Shown here in pieces: positions 17,949 to 27,411 of a DNA stretch of 64,000 bases. This stretch comes from Pseudanabaena sp. (GTDB taxonomy: Bacteria; Cyanobacteriota; Cyanobacteriia; Pseudanabaenales; Pseudanabaenaceae). The notes beneath the pieces were generated by a model. That model had not been told where the DNA came from and made no database searches. It was given only the letters and a program-made list of their open reading frames with translations. Position numbers and translations under genes: made by a program. Each line of letters opens with the position of its first letter. Positions within the stretch are counted from its first letter, which is position 1. The stretch is from NCBI GenBank assembly GCA_003249035.1, contig QBMK01000017.1, positions 16,863-80,862 on the forward strand. Reading direction: 5' to 3'.

Positions 17949-19163
17949 ATGAGAGATCGCACTCCAAACGATTCCATTAAAACTACAGATAAATCTCTTG
18001 AAATCTCAAATTTATGTCATTCCTTAAATGGCTGCGTGTTGGTTGTCGATGATAATCCCACCAACTTGAGCGTGTTGGTGAACCTGCTACGAGATGTGGG
18101 GCTGCGAGTATTAGTGGCAACCGATGGCGAAAGTGCGATCGAACAGATTGAGTATGTAAAGCCCGATCTAATTTTGTTAGATGTGATGATGCCAGGTATC
18201 GATGGCTTTGAGACTTGCCAACGACTCAAAGGCAATCCTGAAACTGTCAAGATTCCGATTATTTTTATGACTGCGCTCTCAGAAACAGTAGATAAAGTGC
18301 GCGGTTTATCTCTGGGAGCAGTGGATTATGTGACCAAGCCATTTGACCATGAAGAGGTCTTAGTCAGGATTCGCACCCATTTAACGATCGCGAAACAACG
18401 TCAAACCATCGAGACCCAAAATCTGGATCTGCAAACCGAAATTAGCGATCGTAAACGTGCCGAAGAATCCTTAACCATCTTTCTCCATGCAGTTTCCCAC
18501 GACTTGCGAAATCCTGTAACAGGGCTATTGATGGTATTGGATAATTTGGCTAAGACAGCAAGCCCCACTGACGCAAATATTCTTTTACCCCCATCTACTC
18601 TGGAGAGAATGCAACAAAGTGGCAATCGCCAGTTAGCATTAATCAACTCATTGTTAGAGTCCCATGTGAATGATGTCCATGGAATTATCATTCATCCTGA
18701 ACCTGTAGAGATCGGGGAAGTCATCCAAGCTGCGATCGATGACTTACAGACACTTTTAGATAAAGAAGAAATAGAAGTTATTGTACAAATTGCTCCAGAA
18801 TTGCCACTTGTTTGCGTGGATGCTGCTCATGTCTGTAGAGTCTTTCAAAATCTGATTGCTAATGCAATTAAACATAATCCACCAAATCTCAAACTCACTA
18901 TTTCAGCAAAGATAGATTCTGAAAATACAATTCTTTGTGAAGTTTCGGATGATGGCGTAGGCATGACTAATGAGCAAAGCGAACATCTATTTGAACTTTA
19001 TGTACAAGGCAAGAGTCACAATAGACTTAATCGGCGATCGCTTAGTCTTGGCTTAGGACTATACATTTGCCGTCAAATCATCCAAGCTCATGGCGGGGAG
19101 ATCGGGGTAATAGGAGAAGTAAATATTGGCTCTAGGTTTTGGTTTACATTACCAATTAGTTGA
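17949..19163 (+). CDS. Response regulator-histidine kinase hybrid (REC-HisKA-HATPase)
   Basis: 404 residues. An N-terminal receiver domain (VLVVDDNPTNL, phospho-acceptor Asp78 in LLLDVMMPGIDGF, Lys130 in DYVTKPF) is followed by a coiled linker. Then comes a histidine kinase: H box FLHAVSHDLRNPVTG with His184, N box VFQNLIANAIKHNPPN, G1 SDDGVGM and G2 SLGLGLYICRQIIQAHGG. There is no membrane segment or PAS domain, so it is a cytoplasmic kinase whose input is phosphorylation of its own receiver. This order is common in cyanobacterial signalling. No cognate regulator is adjacent; the orphan receiver protein at 38138-38503 is too distant to assign. Confidence 0.92.
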   Translation: MRDRTPNDSIKTTDKSLEISNLCHSLNGCVLVVDDNPTNLSVLVNLLRDVGLRVLVATDGESAIEQIEYVKPDLILLDVMMPGIDGFETCQRLKGNPETVKIPIIFMTALSETVDKVRGLSLGAVDYVTKPFDHEEVLVRIRTHLTIAKQRQTIETQNLDLQTEISDRKRAEESLTIFLHAVSHDLRNPVTGLLMVLDNLAKTASPTDANILLPPSTLERMQQSGNRQLALINSLLESHVNDVHGIIIHPEPVEIGEVIQAAIDDLQTLLDKEEIEVIVQIAPELPLVCVDAAHVCRVFQNLIANAIKHNPPNLKLTISAKIDSENTILCEVSDDGVGMTNEQSEHLFELYVQGKSHNRLNRRSLSLGLGLYICRQIIQAHGGEIGVIGEVNIGSRFWFTLPIS

Positions 19164-19235
19164 CAAATTGATTCATACTGCCTTCCCATTAAGGGAATTA
19201 TGCTCTCACTATTTAACTTAAATTCTTAACTTATA

Positions 19236-19334
19236 ACAATTCACAAAAGTGTGACGATACTTCTGTGAATTAAAAACCAAACCCTGTAAGAGTTTTAAAA
19301 ACACAAAATGGCTACGCCATTTTGTGTTTTGGTA
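19236..19334 (+). repeat. Two-hairpin repeat, family B copy 2
   Basis: Opens with CAATTCACAAAAGTGTGACG, forming a hairpin with ACTTCTGTGAATT. A linker CAAACCCTGTAAGAG follows, then a perfect 15-bp hairpin at 19298-19330 (loop TAC). Order and spacing match the copy at 4831-4931, while the distal stem has a wholly different sequence. It lies in the 314-bp gap between the histidine kinase and glycosyltransferase genes. Confidence 0.6.
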
Positions 19335-19477
19335 TCAAATTTGTGCGATCACATTCAATCAATACCTGTACTTTCGTTACAATCTTGGCTTTTTAGGTTT
19401 TGACTTGCGTCAGCTATAACTGTTATAACAAAGCTCAATTTGCTGTAACGATCACAAAAAAAATAACAAAATATACA

Positions 19478-20593
19478 GTGAAAAAACACATTTTATTTAT
19501 TTTGCCTTACCTCAACCAAGGTGGCACAGAAAAACAAGCTTTAAGTCTAATCAAAGGACTAAGCGATCACTATAAAATATCGCTATTAGCCCCAGACGGC
19601 AAAGGCGCTCCACAATTTCGAGCTTTACCAATTTTGCAAAGTGAATATACAAAGTGGGAGATTAATTTTTTTAAGGGTTTTCCTGAACTGATTGCAAAAA
19701 TCAAAGAAATTAAAAAAGAGCAGGTGATCGATCTTATGCATGTTCATGGCGCTCACGAATTAATGCTGGCTGTGAATCTAGCATTAAGAAAAGTTCCTAT
19801 TCTCTTTACAGTTCATGGCTATCATGGAGCAAGTGCAAAATTTAGCTATCAAATGTCATGCTGGTTTAGTAATTGGTTTGCTGATCGTGTCATCTGTGTT
19901 TGTGAAGCTGAATATAATCTTTTACGAGAATTAGGATTAAACGAAAAAAAGCTCCATTTAATTTACAACGGAGTCAAAGAGCCAATTCTCAATGCTGACA
20001 AATCATTAGAACTAACTAAAAAATTCCACCTAGATCCTTACAATCAAATCATTCTTGGGACAGCCGCCCGACTAGAAGAGGCAAAAGGTTTAACCTATTT
20101 ACTACAAGCTTTCGCAAAATTGAAAGGAGAAAACTTGCGATTAGTAATTGCTGGTAATGGTGAACTTGAGTCATCCCTCAAACAAGAGGCTCAGGATTTG
20201 GGCATTAGCGATCGCGTAATTTTTACGGGTTATCTCAATGACTTACCCAATTTGATGCAACTATTTGACATTTTCGTTTTGCCTTCCCTTCAAGAAGCTT
20301 GCAGTCTTGCCTGTGCTGAGGCGATGTCGCAAGGTAAGCCAGTAGTCGGAACATGTGTGGGGGGCATTGAAGAACAGGTTAGCGATCTCCAAACAGGTTT
20401 TATCGTTATGCCTCGCGATCCCGATAGCTTAGCGGCCAAACTTGGAGAACTAATTGCCGATCAAAATCTACGCGATCGTTTTGCCAAGAACGGTTACAGC
20501 CGCTACCGTGAACTTTTCTCCAATGAAATCATGCTCGAAAAAACTGCTCAACTATACGATCTGACGATAGCGGCAAAACCCAATCCTATGTAA
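19478..20593 (+). CDS. Glycosyltransferase family 4 (GT-B)
   Basis: About 371 residues from the GTG at 19478, which gives the typical N-terminus MKKHILFILPYLNQGGTEKQAL; an upstream TTG at 19400 would add an untypical 26-residue head. The donor-binding half has LGTAARLEEAKGLTYLLQAF, GNGELESSLKQEAQDL, IFTGYLNDLPNLMQLFDIFVLPSLQEACSLACAEAMSQGKPVV, the E-x7-E signature of family 4. It probably transfers a nucleotide-sugar residue in cell-surface or lipid glycan synthesis at the membrane. The acceptor is unknown. Base composition upstream is AT-rich. Confidence 0.9.
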   Translation: MKKHILFILPYLNQGGTEKQALSLIKGLSDHYKISLLAPDGKGAPQFRALPILQSEYTKWEINFFKGFPELIAKIKEIKKEQVIDLMHVHGAHELMLAVNLALRKVPILFTVHGYHGASAKFSYQMSCWFSNWFADRVICVCEAEYNLLRELGLNEKKLHLIYNGVKEPILNADKSLELTKKFHLDPYNQIILGTAARLEEAKGLTYLLQAFAKLKGENLRLVIAGNGELESSLKQEAQDLGISDRVIFTGYLNDLPNLMQLFDIFVLPSLQEACSLACAEAMSQGKPVVGTCVGGIEEQVSDLQTGFIVMPRDPDSLAAKLGELIADQNLRDRFAKNGYSRYRELFSNEIMLEKTAQLYDLTIAAKPNPM

Positions 20594-20621
20594 ATCCCAA
20601 CGCTTTGCACTTAAAAAAGCT

Positions 20622-20656
20622 AAAAGAGAAGGGGCGCATTGCGCCCCTTCTCTTTT
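20622..20656. terminator. Bidirectional terminator between glycosyltransferase and clpB
   Basis: 16-bp perfect arms (AAAAGAGAAGGGGCGC), loop ATT closed GC-ATT-GC. It lies between converging genes and touches the clpB stop codon at 20655. Its GC core is the same as that of the hairpin at 13788, differing in the flanking arms. Confidence 0.85.
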
Positions 20657-23282
20657 AAGAAACATTTATTAGATCGGCAGAAAGTCGTTTAAAAGCGAGA
20701 CGTTCGTTTTCGATATCGACAAAGATTGTGTCACCATCAGCATAGTCGCCGCGCAAAATCCCCTTCGCAATTTGGGTTTCCAGTTGACGCTGAATGATTC
20801 GCTTCAGTGGACGTGCTCCGTAGACAGGATCGTATCCAGTTTCTGCGATAAAATCTAGGGCAGCATCAGCTATCTTGAGAGTCATACGGCGATCGCCTAA
20901 GCGTTGTTCTAAACGTTGAACTTGGAGCTTAACAATACGGCGCAATTCATCGCGACGAAGTGCATGGAAGATCACAATTTCATCAATACGATTCAAGAAC
21001 TCTGGACGGAAGCTCGATCGCATCGATTCCATCACCCGATCGCGCATTTCTTCATATTTAGAATCATCGCCAGCAATATCGAGAATAAACTGCGAACCGA
21101 CGTTACTAGTCATGATGATAATTGAGTTCTTGAAATCAACCGTGCGACCTTGAGAATCAGTGACACGACCATCATCGAGAATTTGCAGCATGATGTTAAA
21201 CACATCTGGATGAGCTTTCTCAATTTCATCAAAGAGAATTACGGCATAGGGACGACGACGCACTGCTTCCGTCAGTTGACCGCCTTCTTCATAACCAACA
21301 TATCCAGGAGGTGCGCCAACTAACCGAGAAACGCTGTGTTTCTCCATATATTCCGACATGTCGATCCGCACCATGGAGTCTTCGGTATCGAAGAGATAGG
21401 CAGCAAGAGCTTTAGCGAGTTCTGTCTTACCGACACCCGTGGGACCTAAAAAGATAAAGCTAGCAATTGGACGATTAGGATCGGCAAGTCCGGCTCTAGA
21501 GCGTTGAATTGCATCTGAGATCGCAGTGACGGCTTCTTCTTGACCAACTACGCGATCGTGTAGCACATCTTCCAATTGCAGGAGCTTCTCTTTCTCAGAT
21601 TCCACCAGCTTACTGATGGGAATGCCCGACCATTTCGAGATAATCTCGGCAATGTCTTCTTCTGTGACTTCTTGACGCAATAGTGATCGCCCCGAAGTTT
21701 GTGCTTCCTTAAGATTTACCTCACCAACTTCCAGTTGACGTTGCAAGTCAGTAAGTTTGCCATACTTGAGTTCCGCAGCTTTGTTCAGGTCATAATCTCG
21801 CTCGGCTTGCTGAACTTCTACATTTACCTGCTCAATGCTTTCCTTCAGTTTGCGAATATTATCGATGACACTTTTTTCAGCTTCCCATTGTGCTTTGAGT
21901 GTGGTTTGCTCTTCCTTCATGTCGCCTAACTCTTTGTGAAGCTTCTCCAAACGCTCTAGCGATTCGCGATCAGTTTCTTTTTTGAGCGATAAGCATTCCA
22001 TCTCTATCTGAATCACCTTACGATTGATTTCATCAAGAGCTTCAGGTTGCGAAGTGATTTCCATTTTTAGCTTGGCGGCAGCTTCATCAACCAGATCGAT
22101 CGCTTTATCGGGCAAGAAGCGATCGCTAATGTAGCGATTAGAGAGCGTCGCCGCTGCTACTAACGCAGTATCTGAAATCTTCACACCATGGTGCAACTCA
22201 TAGCGATCGCGCAAACCACGCAAAATCGAAATTGTATCTTCGACATTGGGCTGATCGATGTAAACCTGCTGGAAGCGACGTTCGAGAGCTGCATCTTTCT
22301 CTATATATTTGCGATATTCATCGAGAGTCGTTGCACCGATACAACGCAACTCACCCCGCGCTAACATTGGCTTGAGCAGGTTGCTGGCATCCATCGAGCC
22401 TTGAGTTGCACCCGCACCAACTACAGTATGAATTTCGTCGATAAAGAGAATAAATTGACCGCTTGATTCCGTGACTTCTTTAAGAACAGCCTTCAATCTT
22501 TCTTCAAATTCTCCTCGATATTTTGCCCCAGCAATCAAAGCTCCCATATCAAGAGCAATCAGCTTCCGATTTTGGAGCGATTCAGGTACATCACCGCTAA
22601 GAATACGTTGCGCTAAACCCTCTGCGATCGCAGTTTTACCTACACCTGGCTCACCAATTAGGACTGGATTATTTTTGGTGCGTCGCGATAAAATCTGAAT
22701 TGTGCGACGGATTTCATCATCCCGACCAATCACAGGATCAAGTTTGCCTTCTCTTGCTAATTCGGTGAGATCTCGACCATATTTAGTCAACGCTTCATAT
22801 TTATTCTCAGGAGATTGATCGGTCACTTTTTGCTTGCCTCGGACTTGCTGAATTACATTACGGAGCTTTGCTTCATCGAGTCCCATTTCTTGATAGAGAG
22901 GCTTTCCGAAGCGATCATCTTTACAATAAGGAATCAGGATGTGTTCGATGGATATAAAATCATCGCCAAAACTTTTACGTTCTTTTTCGGCACGATCGAA
23001 TAGTTCTTCTAAATTTTTGCCTAAGTAGACTGAACTATTAGAACTCGATATTTTGGGCTGACGATTGATAAATTCATCAGTGCGATCGCGCAATTTTTGA
23101 ATATTGATCCCCGCCTTACTAAAGATACTTGCGGCTAGTCCTTCTTCTTCTAATATGGCTTTAAGTAAATGCTCTGGCTCGATCTGTTGTTGCTGAGCCG
23201 CTTTCACCACATCGGGTGTCCTTGCGATCGCTGCCCATGCTTTTTCTGTAAATTGATTGGGATTAGTAGGTTGCATCGCCAA
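20655..23282 (-). CDS. clpB: ATP-dependent disaggregase ClpB
   Basis: 875 residues, full length. Clp N-terminal repeats ([20 protein letters not shown]) precede the first AAA+ module with Walker A GEPGVGKT and Walker [16 protein letters not shown]. The long coiled-coil middle domain (about 410-525, rich in Glu/Lys/Leu) distinguishes ClpB from ClpA/C. The second AAA+ module has GPTGVGKT and sensor elements ending in [14 protein letters not shown]. It works with DnaK to dissolve aggregated proteins. There is no ClpP-docking IGF loop. No CIRCE or heat-shock promoter element is recognised in the 150 bp upstream. Confidence 0.97.
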   Translation of the reverse strand: MAMQPTNPNQFTEKAWAAIARTPDVVKAAQQQQIEPEHLLKAILEEEGLAASIFSKAGINIQKLRDRTDEFINRQPKISSSNSSVYLGKNLEELFDRAEKERKSFGDDFISIEHILIPYCKDDRFGKPLYQEMGLDEAKLRNVIQQVRGKQKVTDQSPENKYEALTKYGRDLTELAREGKLDPVIGRDDEIRRTIQILSRRTKNNPVLIGEPGVGKTAIAEGLAQRILSGDVPESLQNRKLIALDMGALIAGAKYRGEFEERLKAVLKEVTESSGQFILFIDEIHTVVGAGATQGSMDASNLLKPMLARGELRCIGATTLDEYRKYIEKDAALERRFQQVYIDQPNVEDTISILRGLRDRYELHHGVKISDTALVAAATLSNRYISDRFLPDKAIDLVDEAAAKLKMEITSQPEALDEINRKVIQIEMECLSLKKETDRESLERLEKLHKELGDMKEEQTTLKAQWEAEKSVIDNIRKLKESIEQVNVEVQQAERDYDLNKAAELKYGKLTDLQRQLEVGEVNLKEAQTSGRSLLRQEVTEEDIAEIISKWSGIPISKLVESEKEKLLQLEDVLHDRVVGQEEAVTAISDAIQRSRAGLADPNRPIASFIFLGPTGVGKTELAKALAAYLFDTEDSMVRIDMSEYMEKHSVSRLVGAPPGYVGYEEGGQLTEAVRRRPYAVILFDEIEKAHPDVFNIMLQILDDGRVTDSQGRTVDFKNSIIIMTSNVGSQFILDIAGDDSKYEEMRDRVMESMRSSFRPEFLNRIDEIVIFHALRRDELRRIVKLQVQRLEQRLGDRRMTLKIADAALDFIAETGYDPVYGARPLKRIIQRQLETQIAKGILRGDYADGDTIFVDIENERLAFKRLSADLINVS

Positions 23283-23428
23283 TTTCTCCAGTACTTTAAA
23301 CGTCTATGAGTATCTTAGAGCGTCTAGCATTTAAACGGGATCGGTTCTACATGGCTAAAGGGTGCGTGTTTCCGTACCAATGGCGATCGCTAATGGGCGA
23401 AAGATTTTATCGAAGATTGATTTCATAA

Positions 23429-24214
23429 TTACCGAGATGATACAGCAGTTAATTTTTCTGTCCATGTTTGCAAAGATGGCATCGCATTTGTCAGAGTCAA
23501 ATCATACTTAAGCGGTGTAATCGTCACATAATTATCTCTAATTGCTTGAATATCCGTATCTGCTTCCGCATCTTCTTCAATGACTACACCAGATAACCAG
23601 TAGTATGTTTTGCCGCGAGGATCGAGTCGCTTCTCAAATAGATCCTTATAGCGACGAATCCCTAACCGAGTGACTACAGCACCACAAATATCTGATTCTG
23701 GAATTGCAGGTACATTCACATTAAGTAAAATTGCCTCTTCAAGAGGATAGGTAGCGATCGTTTTAACCATTTTTTTAGCGAAATTGGCAGCAGCACTAAA
23801 GTCTAGATGAGTGAAACTAGCCAGACTAAAAGCAATACTTGGTACTCCTTCTAGAACTCCCTCCATCGCCGCCGATACTGTACCAGAGTATAAAACATCC
23901 GTTCCCAAATTCGCGCCACGATTAATTCCAGATAAAACTAAGTCAGGGCGATCGACTAATAATGCATCAAGTGCCAATTTCACCGTGTCCGAAGGCGTAC
24001 CCGAACAAGCCCATGCCTCAATTCCCGCAGGATAAACACCAGTGATTTGATCGACTCGTAAAGGCTCTTGCAACGTTAGCGCATGACCTGTTGCCGATCG
24101 TTCACGATCTGGACATACAACTGTAATCCGATGCTCAGTATCACTTAGAGCCTCCGCCAGCGCCCTCACCCCCGCCGCATAAATGCCATCATCATTACTA
24201 ATAAGAATGTTCAT
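23429..24214 (-). CDS. surE: 5'-nucleotidase SurE
   Basis: 261 residues from the ATG at 24214 ([15 protein letters not shown]). The same frame is open 38 codons further upstream but runs through a 28-bp hairpin, so that extension is rejected. The metal-binding NDD near the N-terminus, [14 protein letters not shown], and [13 protein letters not shown] followed by [29 protein letters not shown] are diagnostic of SurE. The enzyme removes phosphate from nucleoside 5'-monophosphates and short polyphosphates with a divalent metal. Usual length for the family. It is the last gene of a leftward run hisH - DUF2808 - surE, but the hairpin separates it from the DUF2808 gene. Confidence 0.95.
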   Translation of the reverse strand: MNILISNDDGIYAAGVRALAEALSDTEHRITVVCPDRERSATGHALTLQEPLRVDQITGVYPAGIEAWACSGTPSDTVKLALDALLVDRPDLVLSGINRGANLGTDVLYSGTVSAAMEGVLEGVPSIAFSLASFTHLDFSAAANFAKKMVKTIATYPLEEAILLNVNVPAIPESDICGAVVTRLGIRRYKDLFEKRLDPRGKTYYWLSGVVIEEDAEADTDIQAIRDNYVTITPLKYDLTLTNAMPSLQTWTEKLTAVSSR

Positions 24215-24248
24215 ATTTAAATTTGCACAATGTCCGAAATAATACATC

Positions 24249-24307
24249 AAAGAAAAACAGAAAATAGAGGGAGCGCGGAGCGCTCCCTCTATTTTCTGTT
24301 TTTCTTT
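24249..24307. terminator. 28-bp perfect hairpin between DUF2808 gene and surE
   Basis: Arms at 24249-24276 and 24280-24307 match over all 28 bp, loop GGA closed GC-GGA-GC. It abuts the stop codon of the leftward DUF2808 gene and lies 34 bp before the surE start. It is the longest perfect stem in the window and probably ends DUF2808 transcription. Confidence 0.8.
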
Positions 24308-24834
24308 TAGTCTAGGGTAATCACCCATGAGCCAACATAAACAGGTACAGGTACATCTGCGCGCATGACTCTGGCATCAAACTGATAAAAACCGCTATTG
24401 TCAGGATTTCGCACATTGGATAGCACAGCTCGCAGCGGCGTTTTTGAGGGAATTGCTTCTTTTGGAATTATGGTAACGCGACGAGTTTCTTTGTCCCAAG
24501 TTGCTGATTCAATCTCCAAGTCTTTGCCCCCGCGGCATTGATCAGTTACGCGCAGTTTTATGTCTGATGTATCAAAGCTACCAGTGAAATGCTCAGGATA
24601 TGTAATGATCACTTCGGCAACTTTAAACTTTTGGGGCTTTACTTCTAGGTAATAGCGATCGCTGCGACCAGCGGTGCCATTGTCAAGACAATAGTCAAGT
24701 ACGTTTTCTTTTACTGAGCCAAACAGAATGAATCCAGCATTGGATTGGGCGCGAACTACAGAGGGCGAAACCACAGCACAAGCGACAGCTAGACAAGAAA
24801 CAATACCCAGTTTTTTGATCATTTGGATCTTCAT
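24307..24834 (-). CDS. DUF2808 domain protein, secreted
   Basis: 175 residues from the ATG at 24834; a GTG at 24843 is the alternative. The N-terminus ([25 protein letters not shown]) is a clear export signal cleaved after A-x-A-like VRAQ. The mature part is all beta in character, with [28 protein letters not shown] and [34 protein letters not shown], the pattern of the cyanobacterial DUF2808 family of unknown function. One pair of Cys (in DYCLDN and DQCRGG) may form a disulphide in the periplasm. It follows hisH by 26 bp on the same strand. Confidence 0.85.
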   Translation of the reverse strand: MKIQMIKKLGIVSCLAVACAVVSPSVVRAQSNAGFILFGSVKENVLDYCLDNGTAGRSDRYYLEVKPQKFKVAEVIITYPEHFTGSFDTSDIKLRVTDQCRGGKDLEIESATWDKETRRVTIIPKEAIPSKTPLRAVLSNVRNPDNSGFYQFDARVMRADVPVPVYVGSWVITLD

Positions 24835-24860
24835 AAATCTCACAAGAATCTACTATTATG

Positions 24861-25484
24861 CTATGCACTGATCATTCTGACGAAATTTGACAGCAAATGT
24901 ATCCCGTCATTGGATGATTTTTCGGGATGAAATTGCACAGCCATCACATTATCTTTAGCGATCGCTACGGTTACGGTTTGACTGCCATGGGTTGTCGTCG
25001 CTGCCGTGACTGAGCGGTCAATGGGTGCAGTGTAATAGGAATGCACAAAATACATCCACGGGCTTGTGCCCAAATCTTGCCAAAGCGGACAATTGGTTTG
25101 TCTTAGTTCTAGTTGGTTCCAGCCCATGTGCGGGATTGTCAGATTTGGTTCATGATTAAATCGTTTGACTTGACCTTTGATGACTCCTAAGCCAGCTTCT
25201 TGCCCCTCTTCACTGCTTTCAAATAGGATTTGCATTCCTAAGCAAATTCCTAAGAATGGCTTGCCCGATGTGATCGCATCATGAATTGGCTGCTCTAACT
25301 TGGTCGCCCGCAATTTTTGCATCGCAGGATCAAATGATCCTACACCCGGCAATACAATACCATCGGCATCAGCCAATTCTTGCGGATTATTGGTGACGAT
25401 TGGTGTTGCACCTGCCATCTCTAAACCTTTACAAGCTGAGTGTAGGTTGCCCATGTCGTAGTCGATCACTGCCACAACTGGCAT
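24861..25484 (-). CDS. hisH: Imidazole glycerol phosphate synthase, glutaminase subunit (HisH)
   Basis: 207 residues, class I glutamine amidotransferase. The oxyanion strand is VLPGVGSF, the nucleophile Cys81 lies in FLGICLGMQILFE, and His-Glu of the triad are in VQFHPEKSS near the C-terminus. HisH releases ammonia from glutamine for HisF, which makes imidazole glycerol phosphate and AICAR in histidine synthesis. No other his gene is nearby. Upstream (25485-25928) there is no gene; that 444-bp stretch is filled with HIP1-based repeats and marks the start of an accessory patch. Confidence 0.96.
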   Translation of the reverse strand: MPVVAVIDYDMGNLHSACKGLEMAGATPIVTNNPQELADADGIVLPGVGSFDPAMQKLRATKLEQPIHDAITSGKPFLGICLGMQILFESSEEGQEAGLGVIKGQVKRFNHEPNLTIPHMGWNQLELRQTNCPLWQDLGTSPWMYFVHSYYTAPIDRSVTAATTTHGSQTVTVAIAKDNVMAVQFHPEKSSNDGIHLLSNFVRMISA

Positions 25485-25679
25485 GATGTTACTCCTGTTT
25501 GGTAGTCTTACAATAGGGAGCTTTAAGCTCCTTTAAACTTTTTAATTATTGGAATTTTGAAAAGTTTAAGGCACAAAAGATAGGTTTTCAGTAAATGGGG
25601 ATAATGTAGAGTCTCAATCAGAAACAAATCACCATACCCCATATCATTATGCCAACATTTGAGTTACCTTTTTTATCCG

Positions 25680-25925
25680 GCATAATTTCCACCCCACAAG
25701 CGACGCCCCTAACATAACCATCGCCCCTAATCTCAATCAAAAAGAGATCGCCTAATAATATCCACACTCCCACCACACAAGCGATCGCCCCCAGCATAAC
25801 CAACATCATCAAAACTGAGATCGCCCCTAAATCTTAGTCAAAAAGCGATCGCCTAAAACGTCCGTACTTTCACCACACAAGCGATCGCTCTTAATCTCAA
25901 TCAAAAAGCGATCGCCTAAAATCTC
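25680..25925 (+). repeat. HIP1 composite repeat block 1
   Basis: Alternating blocks CACCACACAAGCGATCGC (clear copies at 25771 and 25871, a decayed one near 25692) and CTCAATCAAAAAGCGATCGC (near 25732, 25836 and 25897), joined by CTAAAAT...CACTTT and CCCCTAATC. The period is about 60-100 bp. A frame of 64 codons at 25618-25812 is only a translation of this repeat. Confidence 0.8.
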
Positions 25926-25928
25926 TGA

Positions 25929-26186
25929 CTATTCGTAATGTGACCATACAGAAACAACTCTGATGGTTTTAGTTTCCTCATTGACTGAGTAAACCAAACG
26001 ATGTTTGATATTGATTCGTCTTGAGAAATATCCTTTCAAGTTGCCTGAAAGTTTTTCATAGGGAGGTTCATAAGGATTCTGCTTGAGAATTTCTAATAAA
26101 GTTTTGAGGTTAGAGTCCAAGTTGGCAGACTTCAACTTTTTAGCATCCTTAATTACATTTCGGCTAAATTCAATCTTCCATTCCAT
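25929..26186 (-). CDS. yoeB: Toxin of YefM-YoeB system (Txe/YoeB mRNA interferase)
   Basis: 85 residues. The start EWKIEFSRNVIKDAKKL, the centre NPYEPPYEKLSGNLKGYFSRRINIKHRLVYSV and the end VVSVWSHYE carry the YoeB signatures, including the basic Arg-Arg near LKGYFSRRIN and the C-terminal His-Tyr. YoeB cleaves mRNA in the ribosomal A site when free of its antitoxin. It overlaps yefM by 17 bp, the usual translational coupling. The reading frame is intact, unlike the second yoeB in this window. It lies inside the HIP1-repeat patch. Confidence 0.92.
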   Translation of the reverse strand: MEWKIEFSRNVIKDAKKLKSANLDSNLKTLLEILKQNPYEPPYEKLSGNLKGYFSRRINIKHRLVYSVNEETKTIRVVSVWSHYE

Positions 26187-26433
26187 TCAATGCTCCTAGA
26201 AATTCATCTTCAGAGCCCCAATCATTCGCTTGTTCGGCGGCTCTAATCGACTCGACTAAATTGGGTATAGACAGTAGATAGAGAGTTTCCTGTATGCTTT
26301 CCCAGTCAGCTTTAGATAGAAGTACTGCGTCACCTTGCCGACTCGTAATAAGTCTTGGTAAATGATCTTTGTTAACTTGCTCAACTAAGCTGAAAAATTT
26401 AGCTCGCGCTTCACTAGCGTTAAGAATTTTCAT
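26170..26433 (-). CDS. yefM: Antitoxin of YefM-YoeB system (Phd/YefM family)
   Basis: 87 residues from the ATG at 26433 (MKILNASEARAKFFSLVEQV); four further codons upstream are open but untypical. The N-terminal Phd/YefM DNA-binding and dimer fold (LITSRQGDAVLLSKADWESIQETLYLL) is followed by an acidic flexible tail (WGSEDEFLGALNGMED) that would wrap the toxin. It neutralises YoeB and represses its own promoter. A candidate operator with two NGTACN hexamers 12 bp apart lies just upstream. Confidence 0.9.
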   Translation of the reverse strand: MKILNASEARAKFFSLVEQVNKDHLPRLITSRQGDAVLLSKADWESIQETLYLLSIPNLVESIRAAEQANDWGSEDEFLGALNGMED

Positions 26434-26448
26434 TGAGAAACCCAAACT

Positions 26449-26466
26449 CGTACAATTAATCGTACC
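26449..26466 (-). promoter_or_regulatory. Candidate YefM operator
   Basis: On the coding strand GGTACG and TGTACG are spaced exactly 12 bp centre to centre, 16 to 33 bases before the yefM start. E. coli YefM-YoeB binds paired TGTACA cores at this spacing (established knowledge). The second yefM in this window has two perfect TGTACA cores with the same spacing. Confidence 0.5.
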
Positions 26467-26479
26467 ACTTTTCTTTTAA

Positions 26480-26555
26480 AGCGATCACCCCTAATTTCAA
26501 TCAAAAAGCGATCGCCTAAAATACCCATGCGTTCACCACACAAGCGATCGCCTAG
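26480..26555 (+). repeat. HIP1 composite repeat block 2
   Basis: One full unit: CCCCTAATTTCAATCAAAAA, GCGATCGC, CTAAAATACC...TTCACCACACAA, GCGATCGC. It fills the gap between yefM and the broken HNH gene. Confidence 0.75.
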
Positions 26556-26574
26556 TTAAACTTGTCACAAAAAA

Positions 26575-27027
26575 CTAAAAAGACTTTCTTAAATCACTTA
26601 AGGGAGGATGCCAATCAACTTTTACCCACGCTTTTCTGGCTCTCATAATTTCTCCTTCACCTCGAACTTCATCATTCAAATCTAGTCGGTTTACAGTTGC
26701 TCTTCCCGTTTCAGTAATACCAATAATTCTACAGCCATCTTCACTCCAAATAAAATGATCATTCCATGCTTGCTGGCGAGGATGAAATAGATTTACTGCA
26801 TTTAATGTTGCTGGATCTTTTCCTTAAATGAAGTTGTAATGATGCGAGTTACAGCGCTGGCAAGCTTGGGCTAAGTTATCAATATTGTCTGAACCTCCAA
26901 TAGATCTTGGTTGAATGTGATCTATCTCAAATCTTGCAGGGCTAATTTCTTCTGAAGAATGGCAATATTCACACAAGAAATTAGCTCTCTGTCTTATTTG
27001 GAGTCTTATTGCTGTAGGGATTGCCAT
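26575..27027 (-). pseudogene. HNH endonuclease interrupted by an in-frame stop
   Basis: From the ATG at 27027 the protein reads AIPTAIRLQIRQRANFLCEYCHSS, then FEIDHIQPRSIGGSDNIDNLAQACQRCNSH, a standard HNH fold with CxxC zinc pairs and the His-Asp-His-Gln active strand. It stops at TAA (26824-26826) after HHYNFI. The same frame then continues without a break for 82 codons: GKDPATLNAVNLFHPRQQAW, NDHFIWSEDGCRIIGITETG, and so on to a TAG at 26575. These are the normal C-terminal features (FNPR-like FHPRxxxW and HF) of this family. So one nonsense change splits a gene of about 150 codons. It may be inactive, or the 67-residue core may still fold. Confidence 0.85.
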
Positions 27028-27034
27028 GTAAAAT

Positions 27035-27274
27035 CTAGAATTCGCTAATAATCTTGGCATTAAGCAAGGTGAAAATTTGATCTAATTCTAAAATTCCTGC
27101 TAATTCCGCTTTTTCTCTGTCATTTAGTCCAATTCCTTTGAGCCGTTCATTCAAGTCATCTAAGCGACTTTGTAATTCTTCGGAGAACTTAAATAAATAG
27201 CGATCGCGGACTTTTGCGGTAATAATTCCTGTAGATATCCACGAAGAGGGCTTTACCATTGTTTGAGTCATCAT
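27035..27274 (-). CDS. Small helical protein paired with the HNH gene
   Basis: 79 residues (start MMTQTMVKPSSW). A short N-terminal part with a hydrophobic strand (SSWISTGIITAKVRDRYLFKFS) is followed by a charged helical region (EELQSRLDDLNERLKGIGLNDREKAELAGILELDQIFTLLNAKI). I do not recognise the family; similar small proteins often precede HNH genes in cyanobacteria, as I recall. Its stop lies seven bases before the HNH start, so they formed one transcription unit. The pairing suggests a partner or antitoxin-like role, which is inference only. Confidence 0.6.
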   Translation of the reverse strand: MMTQTMVKPSSWISTGIITAKVRDRYLFKFSEELQSRLDDLNERLKGIGLNDREKAELAGILELDQIFTLLNAKIISEF

Positions 27275-27304
27275 TTGTTTAACTCCATTCTCTTGCTAGT
27301 AACA

Positions 27305-27400
27305 ATTATAAGCGATCGCCCAAAATATCAATACTTCCACCACACAAGCGATCGCACAGAATCAACAACATCAAAATAGCGATCACCCCTAATCTCAATC
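27305..27400 (+). repeat. HIP1 composite repeat block 3
   Basis: Contains AGCGATCGCCCAAAATATC, CACCACACAAGCGATCGC at 27338-27355 and a truncated CCCCTAATCTCAATCA ending where the next gene region begins. It fills the gap between the 79-residue gene and the frameshifted gene at 27412. Confidence 0.75.
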
Positions 27401-27411
27401 ACCGTTCCGAA

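Noticed and set aside
24215..24328. 38-codon N-terminal extension of SurE
   Set aside because: The extension translates a 28-bp perfect hairpin, and the family starts at [10 protein letters not shown].
25618..25812. 64-codon hydrophobic frame on the reverse strand
   Set aside because: It is wholly a translation of the HIP1 composite repeat and has no ribosome site or family pattern.
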